Shown: positions 11,275-23,422, numbered from the stretch's first letter. The stretch is 64,000 nt of DNA from Glycine soja (GCF_004193775.1 NC_041007.1:24682507-24746506), one strand, 5' to 3'. Translations and numbers: made by a program. Notes: generated from the sequence alone by a model not told the origin.

Positions 11275-11729
11275 CATAACTTTCGAAGCAAGACTAGTTG
11301 CATTCCAAACCCTAGTAGTAGTAACTAATTAACAAACTAACTAACAATCTATAAGAACAAAGAGCACGTATGCGAAATCACAAAGTTACAATGAAGACAT
11401 GAAGCTTACCTCGAAACCAACAGTGACAATGCCAGTGAGACTGACAGTGAAATGTACCTCAGGTCACCATGAGTTCCCCAATCGTTGCACCAGAAACCAA
11501 AAAAGGTCCTTAGCTTAACCATGAGTTCCAGAAACAGACCTAGCTATTCAATAGAACAACATAGGTAGACAAAATGTACCTAGGTAAGTTGGGGATGGAC
11601 AACGAAAAGTGACCTGTCACGGTCTTCAGTGCAATGGAGAACAAGAAGCTTTGATGTTAACAGTGAGGGTACACGGAGAAGAAGAGAGCGTGAGCAAAAT
11701 AGGTCGCGTCAAATATAATTTAAAATGTA

Positions 11730-11970
11730 AGTTCAACATCGGTTTTCAATAAAAAAAAACCAATGTTAACAAATTGATGTGAACGTTAACATCGATTTTA
11801 TTCAACAAACCGATGTTAACTGATCATACATTAACATCGGTTTTATTCTTCAAAACCGATGTTAAAGGATACACATTATTTACAATTATGCCATTGCATT
11901 TATGTTAACATCGATTTTGTCAAAAATCGATGTTAATGCGCCGATCTTAAATTTGCTTTTTCTAGTAGTG
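11730..11970 (-). repeat. Subterminal inverted-repeat array and terminal repeat of CACTA element A
   Basis: Units of the form AACATCGGTTTT-spacer-AAAACCGATGTTAA occur about four times, then the terminal TTTTTCTAGTAGTG. In En/Spm elements subterminal repeats bind the TNPA protein; the same role is inferred here. Confidence 0.8.
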
Positions 11971-12600
11971 GTGGATAATACAATTTGAAGTTCCTGGATG
12001 AACTCTCAATAGATTTGCAAATGTTTGCCCAAGAGTTATTAAGAGAGAATTTTACAATGAAGTTATCTTGGAATATCTCTCTCTTCCTTTTCGAAGTCAG
12101 ACACACATAAATATAGGCCCTTTGTGCCTTTTCAAAATGGTTTGAAGAGATGTGTCTTTTCAAAAAGATTTTTCTGAAATTCTTCACTGGTAATCGATTA
12201 CAGGTTTCTGGTAATCGATTACATGATTATATTTTGAAGGGTTATGACTTTTCAAATTGAATTTCAAGAGTTCCGTTGCTGGTAATCGATTACAAGTTCA
12301 AAATTCAAATTCAAAACCCTTTTTAACAGCTATTTTTTCAAAATTGTCTTCTGGTAATCAATTACACTGCCTAGTAATCGATTACCAGAGCCTTGGATGT
12401 CTTGGAAACACTTTGTTTTGAGGCAAGGCTTGATCTTGAGTTAATCTTGAAGCAAGGCTTTGTTTGTTGAAGCAACCTTGTATTAATCTTGAAGCAATGC
12501 TTATCCTTTGAAACAACCTTGTTTGATTCTTCTTTAGCATAATCAAAATCATGTATTCATACATTCACATTATAGTCACTAAGCCACTTCTAGTTTTCAC
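11971..12600 (-). mobile_element. LTR fragment interrupted by CACTA element A
   Basis: On the minus strand, GTAATCGATTAC-type palindromes (12383 down to 12190) precede a TATA-like TATATTTA (12108-12115) and a leader that stops exactly at the CACTA end. The order matches the other Sirevirus-related LTRs in the window, though the sequence is a distinct family. The remaining LTR would lie beyond the unseen left end of element A. The upstream limit near 12600 is approximate. Confidence 0.6.
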
Positions 12601-14115
12601 AAATAAAAATTTGTAGAATCATATATTCGAATGCTTAGAGTGTGTTTACAATGAAGTATAGCAAATGATTGAATCCATAAGTATTGTGTTTCTCTCTTCT
12701 TTTCTTTCACTTTGGACTTGAGTATTGGTAGTGTTCTTCATTAATTCGTCAATCTTTGGAGGAGACTTGATGCGCCTTTTATGCTTTCAGAATGAGCAAA
12801 TCGGGTAGGATTTTGATTTATCAGAATATGATTGTTGACAATTTTTTATTCTCTAATTCCAACTAATGACAAATGATGCGCATCTGGATTGATCTTGGAT
12901 CAATACTTTCTAAATTTGTCTTTAATATGTCAATTCAAATGTTAGACATTCATAAAAGAAAAGATAATATAGTGTAATAGAAATGTTCCTCTTAAATGAA
13001 TCTTCATAGCATGACACAAATGGATTGTACTTAATCAGATACTTGATCAAGTGTTTGGATTCAATTGGGCGACTAGTGTAAATAAGAAAAATTATAGTGA
13101 GTTATAGTGGATGGGTACTTAGGATAAGATACTTACACTTTTAGACCATTAGTCATCACAAATTTTGTATTTTTGTTTTCATCAAAACTCAAAGATGAAT
13201 GGATTGTCCAATTCAAACAAAATGCACACATTGGCAAGACAAGACTTGATGATCATCGCATCCGAACAATCAACATGGCAGAATTTGACACCTTCTAGGA
13301 ATTAGATGATTGATTCATAAGAACATAAACTATTGGCATAGGATACAACTTTGCCATAAACCCAAGAGTAACCTATAAGGGTTAAGGGAGGGTATTCCTT
13401 TGTAGTCGTTTTAGGTTTTGAAGGGGGAAGAGTAGAAGGATGAATGATGGGATGAAGGACTAGAACATGCACAACAATGGCCTCCAAATCCAAGTCAATG
13501 ACATTTTGAAGAGGAATAGGTAGAGGTGATTCGACCTCTTCCTCCTCAATGTTCGGACAAATAATGCCTACCACTAGTAGCAACACCACCGGTAGTGGTG
13601 AAATCACCATTGGGAACATTGGACTCATTATCACTACCAACATTAGAACTGATGTGGTTATTAAAGGATTCATCATTGGAACTCTCTCCAATGATATTTA
13701 TTCTCGAAAAAAGCATGCTGCCTCCACCGGAACACATAGAATCCCCCTAGAAAGAGAAATGAAAAAAATGGAAGGGGAACAAAGGGGTGTAACTGGAATC
13801 AAAGAAAGAGGAGATGACCAGAAAAAGAAAGAAGGAGAACATAGATGAAAGCAAAAGAGAAGATAAAAAGAGGAGGGAAACATTTACCCCCTATTATAGG
13901 CTTCTAGAAGTCTCCTAGAAGCAAAGGGATGCATCCCTTTTAGACCATCAAATCATTTCCAATCGACAGCTAGGAGAGATGCAACTTTTGAGTAACCCAA
14001 GAGAATTTCAAATTTCAAAAGTCATAATCATTGTGTTTACCTAAAAATGTGCAACATCATTTAATGTGTGTGAACAAGGGACTGTTGATAAGTCATCCCC
14101 TCGAGTGCTCAAGCA
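12601..14115. other. No assignable gene
   Basis: Overlapping open readings on the minus strand at 13302-13737 (up to 129 codons) and a hydrophobic one at 13698-13883 show no family motif. Two frames overlap, so this may be a decayed coding remnant. Nothing else is seen. Confidence 0.5.
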
Positions 14116-15193
14116 TGTAGAAGCAAATGACTTTGATGTTTTGATGATGATCATGATGATTTGATGCAAATGCGTCTTCAAGTTTAATTCAAGACAATGA
14201 TTCAAGAATACAAGACACAACATCAAGATGATCACTAGTATTTTTGGAAGGGAATTCCTAATTGAAATAGCAAAAGGTTTGGCCAAGTAATTTAAGTTAA
14301 AAAGTGTTTTTCAAGAGATTTACTCTCTGGTTATCGATTACCAGAGGATGTAATTGATTACCAGTGGCCAAAAATGGTTTACAATAGCTATTAAAAATTT
14401 GAATTCAAATTTTAGACTGTGTAATCAATTACACAATATTGGTAATCGATTACCAGCAGTTAATAAACATTTTAATTCAAATTTTAAAACCTGTAATTGA
14501 TTACACAAATCCTGTAATCGATTACCAGAGGAGATTTTCAGAAAATTATTTCTAAGAGTCACATCTTTTAAAATGGTTTTTACATGGCCACCAAAGGTCT
14601 ATATATATATGACTTGAAACACGAATTTGCTCAAAGTTTTTCATAACAAAAAGTCTTATTCTCTCAAAGAGCAAAAACATTTCATCCTCATAAGAATTCC
14701 TTGGCCAGTACACTTGCAATTCAATAAGGAATTAATTGAGTGCTCAGATTGTAAAATCTATCTCTTTCAAGAGAGATTTATTCTTCTCTTCTTTCTAAAT
14801 TCTCAAAGGGGATTGAGAAACCAAGGGTCTCTTGTTGTAAAGAAATCTGAACACAAAGGAAGGATTGTCCTTGTGTGTTCAGAACTTGTAAAAGGATTTT
14901 ACAAGATAGTGGAACTCTTAAGCGGGTTGCTTGGGGACTGGACGTAGGCACAAGGGTGTGGCCGAACCAATATAAAACTGAGTTTGCACTTTCTCTTCCC
15001 TTAAACTCGTTTATTTATTATTGATTTATATTTATATTCAGATTTTTCTATTTGAATTATTATTTAAAAGTTCATTTTTAAGGGAACTTGCAACTTGCAT
15101 TGAAATTGAAATAGAATTTTTAATTGGGGAAATAGTTTGCAATATCTTAATTCAACCCGCCTTCTTAAGATATCTGAGGCCACTTGTTTAACA
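14116..15193 (+). repeat. 5' LTR of the Sirevirus-like element
   Basis: It starts TGTAGAAGCAAATG and ends TTGTTTAACA. U3 holds palindromes at 14327-14344, 14350-14364, 14418-14435, 14440-14455, 14492-14505 and 14513-14526; TATATATATAT follows at 14600-14610. The leader has an AATTCCTT/AAGGAATT hairpin near 14695-14735, a GGA-AGGATTG-TCC hairpin near 14855-14880, and CTTGTAAAA-GGA-TTTTACAAG (about 14886-14906). The block TTGGGGACTGGACGTAGGCAC is at about 14930-14950. Confidence 0.95.
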
Positions 15194-15195
15194 AG

Positions 15196-15207
15196 TGGTA
15201 TCAGAAC
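15196..15207 (+). other. Primer binding site
   Basis: TGGTATCAGAAC begins two bases after the 5' LTR. It differs at one base from the complement of the plant initiator tRNA-Met 3' end (TGGTATCAGAGC), the usual copia primer. Confidence 0.9.
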
Positions 15208-15243
15208 TTCATTCTTGTATAAAGTTTAGAAGCTTCAAGAATA

Positions 15244-16924
15244 ATGGCCTCAGCAAACTTCTTATTTCCAGAAGGAAATTCAATCAATAGACCTCCAATC
15301 TTTAATGGAGAGGGTTACCACTACTGGAAAACCCGAATGCAAATTTTTATTGAGGCAATAGACTTAAATATTTGGGAAGCCATAGAAATAGGGCCTTATA
15401 TACCCACCACAGTAGAAAGAACCACAATAGATGGAAGCACAACAAGTGGAAGCACAACAATAGAAAAACCTAGAGATAGATGGTCTGAAGAGGATAGAAG
15501 ATGAGTACAATATAATTTAAAAGCCAAAAACATAATTACATCTGCCCTGGGAATGGATGAATATTTCATGGTTTCAAATTGTAAGAGTGCTAAGGAAATG
15601 TGGGACACTTTACAAGTAACACATGAAGGCACAATAGATGTTAAAAGATCTAGGATAAACACATTAACTCATGAATATGAACTATTTAGGATGAATGCAA
15701 ATGAAACCATTCAAAATGATTTTCAAAATGAAGATGTCATAAACAAAGTATTAAGATGTCTAAGCAGAGAATGGCAACCTAAAGTAACAGCCATTACTGG
15801 ATCAAGAGATTTATCTAACATGACTCTTGCTACTCTATTTGGAAAGTTACAGGAACACAAAATGGAATTGTTGAGATTAAATCAACATGAAGAAAATGAC
15901 AAGAAAAAGAAGGGAATTGCTCTTAAAGCCTCATCTTCAATCCAAGAAGAAAGTGATAAGGAAATTGATCTAGATGAAGATGATGATCTTAGCCTTTTTG
16001 TAAAAAGGTTCAACAAGTTTCTGAAAGTCAGAGGAAGTCAAAGGTGACCAAATTTTAAATCTAAAAGAAGGAAAAAAATCTCATCTTCTACTCCAAAATG
16101 CTTTGAATGGAATCAACCTGGACATCTGAGGGTTGATTGTCCTATCTTCAAGAAAAAGATGGAGAAATCTAAAAAGAAAAATTTTAATGAAAATAAAATG
16201 AAGAAAGCGTACATCACATGGGATGACAATGATATGGAATCTTCTGAAGATTCAGAAAATGAAGAGATAAACCTCTGTCTAATGGCTAAAATTTATGAAA
16301 GCGATGAAGAGGTAACATCTTCAAATAACTTATCCATTTCTTTTGATGAATTACAAGATGCATTTGCTGATTTGCATAAAGTCAATCAAACTTGCAAAGT
16401 TAGTTTCATCTTCTAAGAAAACAATTTCAGATTTAGAAAATGAAATTTCAAAATTAAATAAAGAATTAGATCATCTTAGAACTGAAGTCTCAATTTCTAA
16501 ATCAAATGAAAAAGTTTATATCTCTACTATTTCTGACAAGAAAATATCTGATTCTTGTAGTTGTTGTGGAAAATATGAAAAAGAAATTAAAGATTTGAAA
16601 AACTCACTTGCAAAATTTTCTTATAGTATAAATAATTTAGATGTCATGTTAGGAAAACAAAGATGTGTCTCTAATAAGGCTGGAATAGGATATAAACCTG
16701 AAAAACAACAAAAATTTCATAAAAACCTCTTTACTTCCACACAAAAATATAATTCTAGTTCTATCACTTGTTTTTACTGTGGAAGAAAAGGGCATGGCAC
16801 GTCTACTTGTTATTTTGAGAAAAACTACAACAACATTAAAATGATATGGGTCCCAAAAGGATCTTCAGTTTACACTAACACACAAGGACCCAATAAAGTT
16901 TGGGTACCTAAGTCAAAAACTTGA
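15244..16924 (+). pseudogene. gag-like region of the Sirevirus element, broken
   Basis: It opens MASANFLFPEGNSINRPP and contains the copia gag signature GEGYHYWKTRMQIFIEA, then a UBN2-type gag core (KSAKEMWDTLQ). Lesions are a TGA at 15502-15504, a TGA at 16045-16047, and a frameshift near 16400. A first zinc knuckle near 16100 has lost its second cysteine (CFEWNQPGH). A second knuckle, CFYCGRKGHGTSTC (from 16769), keeps C-x2-C-x4-H-x4-C. A charged coiled-coil-like section lies between them. Gag would form the virus-like particle; this copy cannot make the full protein. Confidence 0.9.
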
Positions 16925-16932
16925 TTATGTAG

Positions 16933-19900
16933 GTGTCTTTGAGGAAGGAATGGTACATAGATAGCGGATGTTCAAAACATATGACTGGAGATGCATCAAA
17001 GTTTACACATATCTCTCCCAAGAAAAGCGGGCATGTAACTTATGGTGACAACAACAAAGGTAGAATCCTTGGTGTTGGTAAAGTAGGTACAAATTCTTCA
17101 AACTTCATTGAAAATGTTCTACTTGTTGAAGGTCTTAAGCACATCCTACTTAGTGTTAGTCAATTATGTGACAAAGGCTATCTAGTATCATTTGATTCTC
17201 AAAAATGTCTTATAGAACATAAGCATGACATTAATATAAAGCATATAGGATATAGAGTCAACAATGTATACATGATAGACTTAAACCTAAAACTAGATAA
17301 AAATCATTGTTTTCTTAGCAAAGATGATGATCCATGGTTATGGCATAAAAGAATTGCTCACATAAACATGGATCACTTAAACAAATTAATTTCAAAAGAT
17401 TTAATAGTTGGTTTGCCTAAATTAAAATTTGAAAAAGATAAACTATGTGATGCATGTCAAAAGGGAAAACAAACTAGAGTCTCATTCAAACCCAAAAATA
17501 TTGTTTCAACTACTCAACCCTTACAATTATTGCATATGGATTTATTTGGTCCATCTAGAACCATGAGTTTTGGAGGAAATTACTATGCTCTTGTCATAGT
17601 TGATGATTTCTCTAGATATACATGGACATTATTCATTACTCATAAAAGTTATGCATTTCAAGCATTTAGGAAACTTGCTAAAGTTATACAAAACAAGAAA
17701 AATCTTAAGATTGCATCCATTAGAAGTGATCATGGGGGTGAATTTGAAAACAAAGATTTTGAATTATTTTGTGATGAACATGGTATTGAGCATAATTTTT
17801 TTGCACCTAGAACCCCTCAACAAAATGGAGTTGTTGAGAGGAAAAATAGGTCATTGGAAGAAATTGCTAGAACTTTATTAAATGATACTTCTCTTCCAAA
17901 ATAATTTTGGGTTGAATCCGTCAATACTGCATGTTACATCATGAATAGGGCCTTAATAAGACCCATTTTAAAGAAAACCCCATATGAGTTATATAATGGT
18001 AGAAAACCTAACATTTCACATCTTCATGTTTTTGGTTGCAAATGTTTTGTGCTTAATAATGGTAAAGATAATCTAGGAAAATTTGATGCAAAATCTGATG
18101 AAGGAATCTTTCTTGGATATTCATTGCAAAGTAAAGCATATAGAATATATAACAAAAGAACTATGAGTATTGAAGAATCCATTCATGTTTCTTTTGATGA
18201 ATCTAATGTTATTCTATCAAGAAAGAATATACTAGATGATATTGCAGAATCTTTAGAACAAATTCATACTCATGGACAAGATTCTAAAGGAAAAGGGAAA
18301 GGAAGCAATGAAGATCCTCAAGAAGAAGCAAAACCAAATGATGAACTTCCAAAAGAATGGAAAGCCTCAAAAGATCATCCCCTCGATAGCATTATTGGTG
18401 ATATCTCAAAAGGGGTAACAACTAGACATTCTCTTAAAGAATTAAGCAATAATATGGCTTTTGTATCTATGATTGAACCTAAAAATATAAAAGAAGCCAT
18501 AATAGATGATAATTGGATAATTTCTATGCAAGAAGAACTGAATCAATTTGAAAGAAACAATGTGTGGGAACTTGTTAAGAAACCTAAAAACTATCCCATC
18601 ATAGGAACAAAATGGGTATTTAGAAATAAGTTAGATGAACATGGAATAATCATTAGAAATAAGGCTAGATTAGTTACAAAAGGATATAATCAAGAAGAAG
18701 GTATAGATTATGAAGAAACATATGCTCCAGTTGCTAGATTAGAAGCCATTAGAATGCTCTTAGCATATGCATCCATAATGAATTTTAAGCTTTATCAAAT
18801 GGATGTTAAAAGTGATTTTCTAAATGGCTTAATTAAAAAAGAAGTATAAGTTGAACAACCACCAGGTTTTGAAATGTTGATAAGCCAAATCATGTCTATA
18901 AATTGAAAAAGGCTTTATATGGCTTGAAACAAGCCCCTAGGGCTTGGTACGAGCATCTAAGTAAGTTCCTTTTAGAAAAAGACTTCTCTAGAGGAAAAGT
19001 GGATACTACTCTTTTCATAAAGAGAAAATCACATGATATTTTATTAGTTCAATTTATGTTGATGATATTATTTTTGGATCCACTAATGAATTATTGTGCA
19101 AGGAATTCTCTCATGACATGCAAAGTGAGTTTGAAATGTCAATGATGGGAGAACTTAATTTCTTTCTTGGATTGCAAATTAAACAAGCCAAGGATGGTAT
19201 CTTCGTCAATCAATCCAAGTATTGCAAAGAGTTAATCCACAAATTCGGCATGGAAAATGCTGAGCACATGGCTACACCAATGAGCACTGCTTGCTATCTA
19301 GATAAAGATGAAACCGGTCAGTCAATAGATGTTAAGCAATATCGAGGTATGATCGGATCACTTCTTTATTTATTTGCTAGCAGACCTGATATAATGTTTA
19401 GTGTGTGTATGTGTGCTAGATTTCAATCAAATTCTAAACAATCACATCTTAGTGTTGTTAAAAGAATCATAAGATATTTAGTAGGCACTATGAACATAGG
19501 ATTATGGTATCCTAGAAATTCCACATGCACCTTAATTGGATATTCTGATTCAGACTTTGCCAGTTCTAAAACAGATAGAAAGAGCACAAGTGGAACTTGT
19601 CAATTCATTGGATCTGCTCTAGTTTCTTGGCATAGTAAGAAACAAAATAGTGTTGCTTTATCCACTGCAGAAGCGGAATATATTTCTGCCGATAGTTGTT
19701 GTGCACAAATCTTATGGATGAAGCAACAACTTTCTGACTATGGAATCCTTCTTGACCATATACCTATTAGATGTGATAATACAAGTGCAATTAATCTTTC
19801 CAAAAATCCAGTTCAACACTCTAGAACTAAACATATAGAAATTAGGCACCATTTTCTAAGAGATCATGTTCTAAAGGGAGATTGTGTGTTAGAGTTTGTT

Positions 19901-20011
19901 GATACAAAGAATCAACTTGCTGATATCTTCACAAAACCTTTCCCCAAAGAAACATTCTTTTCTATTAGAAGGGAATTAGGCCTCTTGGATGTTAGTGATT
20001 TAGATAAATAA
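16933..20011 (+). pseudogene. pol of the Sirevirus element (protease, integrase, RT, RNase H), broken
   Basis: In order: protease with WYIDSGCSKHMTG (about 16957), the GAG-pre-integrase H-H-C-C zinc region (WHKRIAHIN, CDACQKGK), integrase with MDLFGP, RSDHGGEF and GVVERKNR supplying D, D and E, then reverse transcriptase with KALYGLKQAPRAWYE and YVDD (about 19051), and RNase H with YSDSDFA, STAEAEY and CDNTSAI. Lesions are a TAA at 17902-17904, a stop at 18847-18849 with a frameshift just after it, and another frameshift at about 19040. All catalytic motifs can still be found, but no long pol protein can be made. Confidence 0.95.
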
Positions 20012-20229
20012 GGATTGATTGATTTATTTATTTTTATGATTGATTGTTTGTGTTAAGTATGTTATTTTGCTTGATTTTGTTTAAATTCTTATTATTATGA
20101 TAGGCTTTATGCATTATTGTGTGTTTGATGTCTGAATGATTGAATTAAATGCATTAGTAGTGATGATTGATAGTATTAGATGTATTTAGCATAAAAATAG
20201 GTAATTTTTAGAGAAACTAGCCTAGTTTA

Positions 20230-20390
20230 TGCTCTGGTAATCGATTACCATTCAGTGTAATCGATTACACAAGAACAAGCAGCCTGTAATCGATTACAAC
20301 ATCCTGTAATCGATTACCAGAAGGCTTACTACTCCTGTAATCGATTACCATACCTTGCAACCGATTACACCTCGTCCTCCTCTATAAATA
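20230..20390 (+). promoter_or_regulatory. Palindrome cluster and TATA box in front of the env-like ORF
   Basis: CTGGTAATCGATTACCA, GTGTAATCGATTACAC, TGTAATCGATTACA, TGTAATCGATTACCAG, TGTAATCGATTACCA and a diverged copy lie between 20235 and 20370. TATAAATA follows at 20383-20390, about 180 bases before the ORF. This looks like a second, internal promoter for a subgenomic env-like transcript (inference). Confidence 0.6.
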
Positions 20391-20570
20391 CCTTCAAAAC
20401 CAGTCACGCTGCACAACCTCACTCTCGTTCTCGTGCCTCCTTCATCCCTAATCTTCAAATTCTCATATCTTCCTCAATTCTTCACCAAAACACGTCCCGT
20501 AAAGCCCAATCTTCCTCATTTTCACTCCTCTTTTGATTCCACCAATTGAAATTCACTAAAACTTCCTCAA

Positions 20571-21707
20571 ATGGCAGAATCATCGAAGAAGAGAAAGGGA
20601 TCATCCTCCACCATCGCTGCTGAGGGCCATCACCGCCACGGACCATCTGAAGCACCCACAACACCTATCCATCCTCCCTTATCATCTCCAAGATCACCCA
20701 CTCTGTTTTCTTCCGATGATCAACATCTATGGTACCTTTCTCAATTCTCTTCTAGGATCATCTTAGACCTTAAGTACCTAGACATAGATTTCTTCAATGA
20801 TGAGACATTTGATTGTTATCAAGTGTTTCAAAATTTTGGCTTGGTTGATTTCATGTCTTTAAAATTGCCTTATTATCCTGAACTTGTCAAAGTCTTTTAC
20901 TGCAATTTAAAAATTCAGGATGGCATTATTTCTTCTGAGGTGCATGGTATTTTCATGATCATTGATCAATCATTGTTCTTTTCTTTGACTAAATTACCCA
21001 GTCAAGGTGCACCTTTTGAGGGCACCATTGTTGATGACTGGAAATTTGATTATTCTTGTCATGATGCTCGCCGTATGGTTTGTAATGACCAGGCTAAAAT
21101 GACCGGTAGATTGCTGGCCGGATCATTGACCTTTGATAATCGCATCATGCACTACATTATTGTTAGAATTTTGCTTCCCCGGTCTTCAAATTTGGCTCAA
21201 GCCTCTGAGGAGGACTTGATTTTGATGTGGGCTTTCCTTACCGATCTTCAAATCGACTGGGCTCACTTGGTTCGGTACCGAATGCATAAGGCATTACGGG
21301 CCAATGCACCTCTTCCTTACCCTCAATTGGTCACTCTGTTTCTCTGTCATTTTCAAATTCCGCTTGATGATGAACAATTTGTTCAAGTCAAGCGTTCCTT
21401 TGCTATTGGTGCTGGTGCAATCACTTCTTTTGGATACCGTAAGGATCGGAATGGTCAATTACTGAAGAAAGATGCATTTCCTCCACAAGATGAGCGTACT
21501 CCTTCTCCTCCTCCTCAGCGAGATGATTCAGCCCTCATGACTGAAGTTCTTTCCGAGTTACGGGGTCTTTGTACTTATGTTGGAGAACGTTTTGATTCAT
21601 TGGATAATCGCTTTGCCGGAATGGATATCTGTCTCACACATCTTGAAGAAGATGTGGGTTATATTCGCCAGAGCTTCGATCTTCCACCACCACCTCCACC
21701 TTCTTAG
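20571..21707 (+). CDS. Env-like third ORF of the Sirevirus element (378 codons)
   Basis: It is uninterrupted from MAESSKKRKG to a proline-rich end (DLPPPPPPS). The N-terminal about 45 residues are basic then Pro/Ser-rich. The middle (RYRMHKALRANAPLPYPQLV, then TLFLCHFQIPLD) resembles the 'putative plant transposon protein' domain often found downstream of pol in plant retroelements. Near the C-terminus (about 320-370) a heptad-like stretch (RFDSLDNRFAGMDICLTHLE) could form a coiled coil. No convincing signal peptide or membrane anchor is seen, so 'env-like' describes position only. It begins about 560 bases after pol, behind its own TATA box, and remains open although gag-pol is broken. Function is unknown. 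Confidence 0.8.
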   Translation: MAESSKKRKGSSSTIAAEGHHRHGPSEAPTTPIHPPLSSPRSPTLFSSDDQHLWYLSQFSSRIILDLKYLDIDFFNDETFDCYQVFQNFGLVDFMSLKLPYYPELVKVFYCNLKIQDGIISSEVHGIFMIIDQSLFFSLTKLPSQGAPFEGTIVDDWKFDYSCHDARRMVCNDQAKMTGRLLAGSLTFDNRIMHYIIVRILLPRSSNLAQASEEDLILMWAFLTDLQIDWAHLVRYRMHKALRANAPLPYPQLVTLFLCHFQIPLDDEQFVQVKRSFAIGAGAITSFGYRKDRNGQLLKKDAFPPQDERTPSPPPQRDDSALMTEVLSELRGLCTYVGERFDSLDNRFAGMDICLTHLEEDVGYIRQSFDLPPPPPPS

Positions 21708-22127
21708 AGTTTAGTTTATAATTTTCTTTTTAAGCCGTGTATTTTGGCTATGGTATTTAAGTTATCATTTTCTGCACTTTATTTATCTTTTGGTATTTGG
21801 ACTTTAGTCTTTTATGATTGGATTTTATGTGTTTTTAAATTATGATTGTTTGGATTATATTTTGGTTATGACTTATTTATGATTTTGGTTTGTTATGACT
21901 TATGATTGATCTTTGTCCACTTCATTATATTATTTGTATTGATTCCCACGAACTTTGGCTTTTTGATGTTGCCAAAGGGGGAGAAAAATGAGGTGGTAGA
22001 GAAGCTTAGAAAAAGCTTAGAAATCAAGTGATCATCAATTCCAAAACATAGGGGGAGTGAACGCAATATATTATGCATATACATTGCTTGCTTGTATTTG
22101 GATTTTAGGACTTAGATTATCATCATC
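21708..22127 (+). other. 3' untranslated region of the Sirevirus element
   Basis: This is AT-rich sequence with two extra purine tracts, AAAGGGGGAGAAA (about 21974) and TAGGGGGAGTG (about 22048), ahead of the main PPT. Multiple PPT-like copies are characteristic of Sireviruses. Confidence 0.7.
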
Positions 22128-22140
22128 AAAAAGGGGGAGA
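22128..22140 (+). other. Polypurine tract
   Basis: AAAAAGGGGGAGA lies immediately before the 3' LTR and would prime plus-strand DNA synthesis. Confidence 0.9.
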
Positions 22141-22141
22141 T

Positions 22142-23220
22142 TGTAGAAGCAAATGACTTTGATGTTTTGATGATGATCATGATTATTTGATGCAAATGCG
22201 CTTTTCAAGTTTAATTCAAAACAATGATTCAAGAATACAAGACACAACATCAAGATGATCACTAGTATTTTAGGAAGGGAATTCCTAATTGAAATAGCAA
22301 AAGGTTTGGCCAAGTAATTTAAGTTAAAAAGTGTTTTTCAAGAGAATTACTCTCTGGTAATCAATTACCAGAGGATGTAATCGATTACCAGTGGCCAAAA
22401 ATGGTTTATAACAGCTATTAAAAATTTGAATTCAAATTTTAGACTGTGTGATCGATTACATAATATTGGTAATCGATTACTAGCAGTTAATAAACATTTT
22501 AATTCAAATTTTAAAACCTGTAATCGATTACACAAATCCTGTAATCGATTACCAGAGGAGATTTTCAGAAAATTATTTCTAAGAGTCCTATCTTTTCAAA
22601 TGGTTTTTACATGGCCACCAAAGGTCTATATATATGTGACTTGAAACACGAATTTGCTCAAAGTTTTTCATAACAAAAAGTCTTATTCTCTCAAAGAGAA
22701 AAAACATTTCATCCTCTTGAGAATTTCTTGGCCAATACACTTGCAATTCAATAAGGAATTAATTGAGTGCTCAGATTGTAAAATCTATCTCTTTCAAGAG
22801 AGATTTATTCTTCTCTTCTTTCTAAATTCTCAAAGGGGATTGAGAGACCGAGGGTCTCTTGTTGTAAAGAAATCTAAATACAAAGGAAGGATTGTCCTTG
22901 TGTGTTCAGAACTTGTAAAAGGATTTTACAAGATAGTGGAACTCTCAAGCGGGTTGCTTGGGGTCTGGACGTAGGCACAAGGGTGTGGCCGAACCAGTAT
23001 AAAACTGAGTTTGCAGTTTCTCTTCCCTTAAACTCGTTTATTTATTATTGATTTATATTTTATATTCAAATTGTTCTATTTGAATCATTATTTAAAAGTT
23101 CATTTTTAAGGGAACTTGCAACTTGCATTGAAATTGAAATAGAATTTTTAATTGGGGAAATAGTTTGCAATATCTTAATTCAACCCCCTTCTTAAGATAT
23201 CTGAGGCCACTTGTTTAACA
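22142..23220 (+). repeat. 3' LTR of the Sirevirus-like element
   Basis: Same layout as the 5' LTR: palindromes at about 22350-22555, TATATATAT at 22627-22635, leader hairpins, and the GGGGTCTGGACGTAGGCAC block. Several palindromes differ from the 5' LTR by single substitutions (for example GTAATCAATTAC here against GTTATCGATTAC there). Confidence 0.95.
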
Positions 23221-23422
23221 AAGCACTCGAATTTGGCATAAACAAACACCAATTCCTATTTTAAGACTTGAGGTAACACTCAGCTAAAGAAGAGATCAAA
23301 CCTCTGTCAGACTTGACTATTGTTAGACTAGTATGAGTACCACTCCAACTAAAATGATTAATAACAACATCATAGTAGAGGACTAAAGATTTTTTATAAA
23401 GTTCCCACAACCCCAACTTTAG

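Larger units (their letters stand above)
1..11970 (-). mobile_element. CACTA (En/Spm) element A, right part only
   Basis: Only the right terminus is in the window. It reads TTTTTCTAGTAGTG, the reverse complement of a CACTACTAGAAAAA terminal repeat, ending at 11970. The 200 bases before it are packed with ACATCGGTT/AACCGATGT inverted units, as at the ends of element B. The transposase (1-2611) reads leftward, so the right end is the promoter side, as in element B. Grouping everything from 1 to 11970 into one element is inference: it contains a solo-LTR-like insertion, simple repeats, and pieces of host genes and of a copia pol. The three bases after the end are GTG, so a GTG should precede the unseen left end. 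Domain content and ends are seen; the extent is inferred. Confidence 0.6.
14116..23220 (+). mobile_element. Complete Sirevirus-like Ty1/copia retrotransposon (9105 bp)
   Basis: Two LTRs of 1078 and 1079 bp (TG...CA) enclose PBS, gag, pol, an env-like third ORF and PPT, and the element is flanked by the perfect duplication AAGCA (14111-14115 and 23221-23225). Pol order is protease, integrase, reverse transcriptase, RNase H, as in copia. The third ORF after pol and several AAAGGGGGAGA-like purine tracts before the 3' LTR (21974-21984, 22048-22054, 22128-22140) are features reported for Sireviruses such as SIRE1 of soybean. The LTRs differ at scattered positions, indicating insertion some time ago. 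Gag-pol is broken by several stops and frameshifts, so the copy cannot move by itself. Confidence 0.95.

Noticed and set aside
13302..13737. 129-codon minus-strand ORF as a gene
   Set aside because: No family motif, biased hydrophobic composition and an overlapping alternative frame; left as unassigned.
20571..21707. Env-like ORF as a host gene
   Set aside because: It lies between pol and the PPT of an element with matching target duplications, so it belongs to the retrotransposon.
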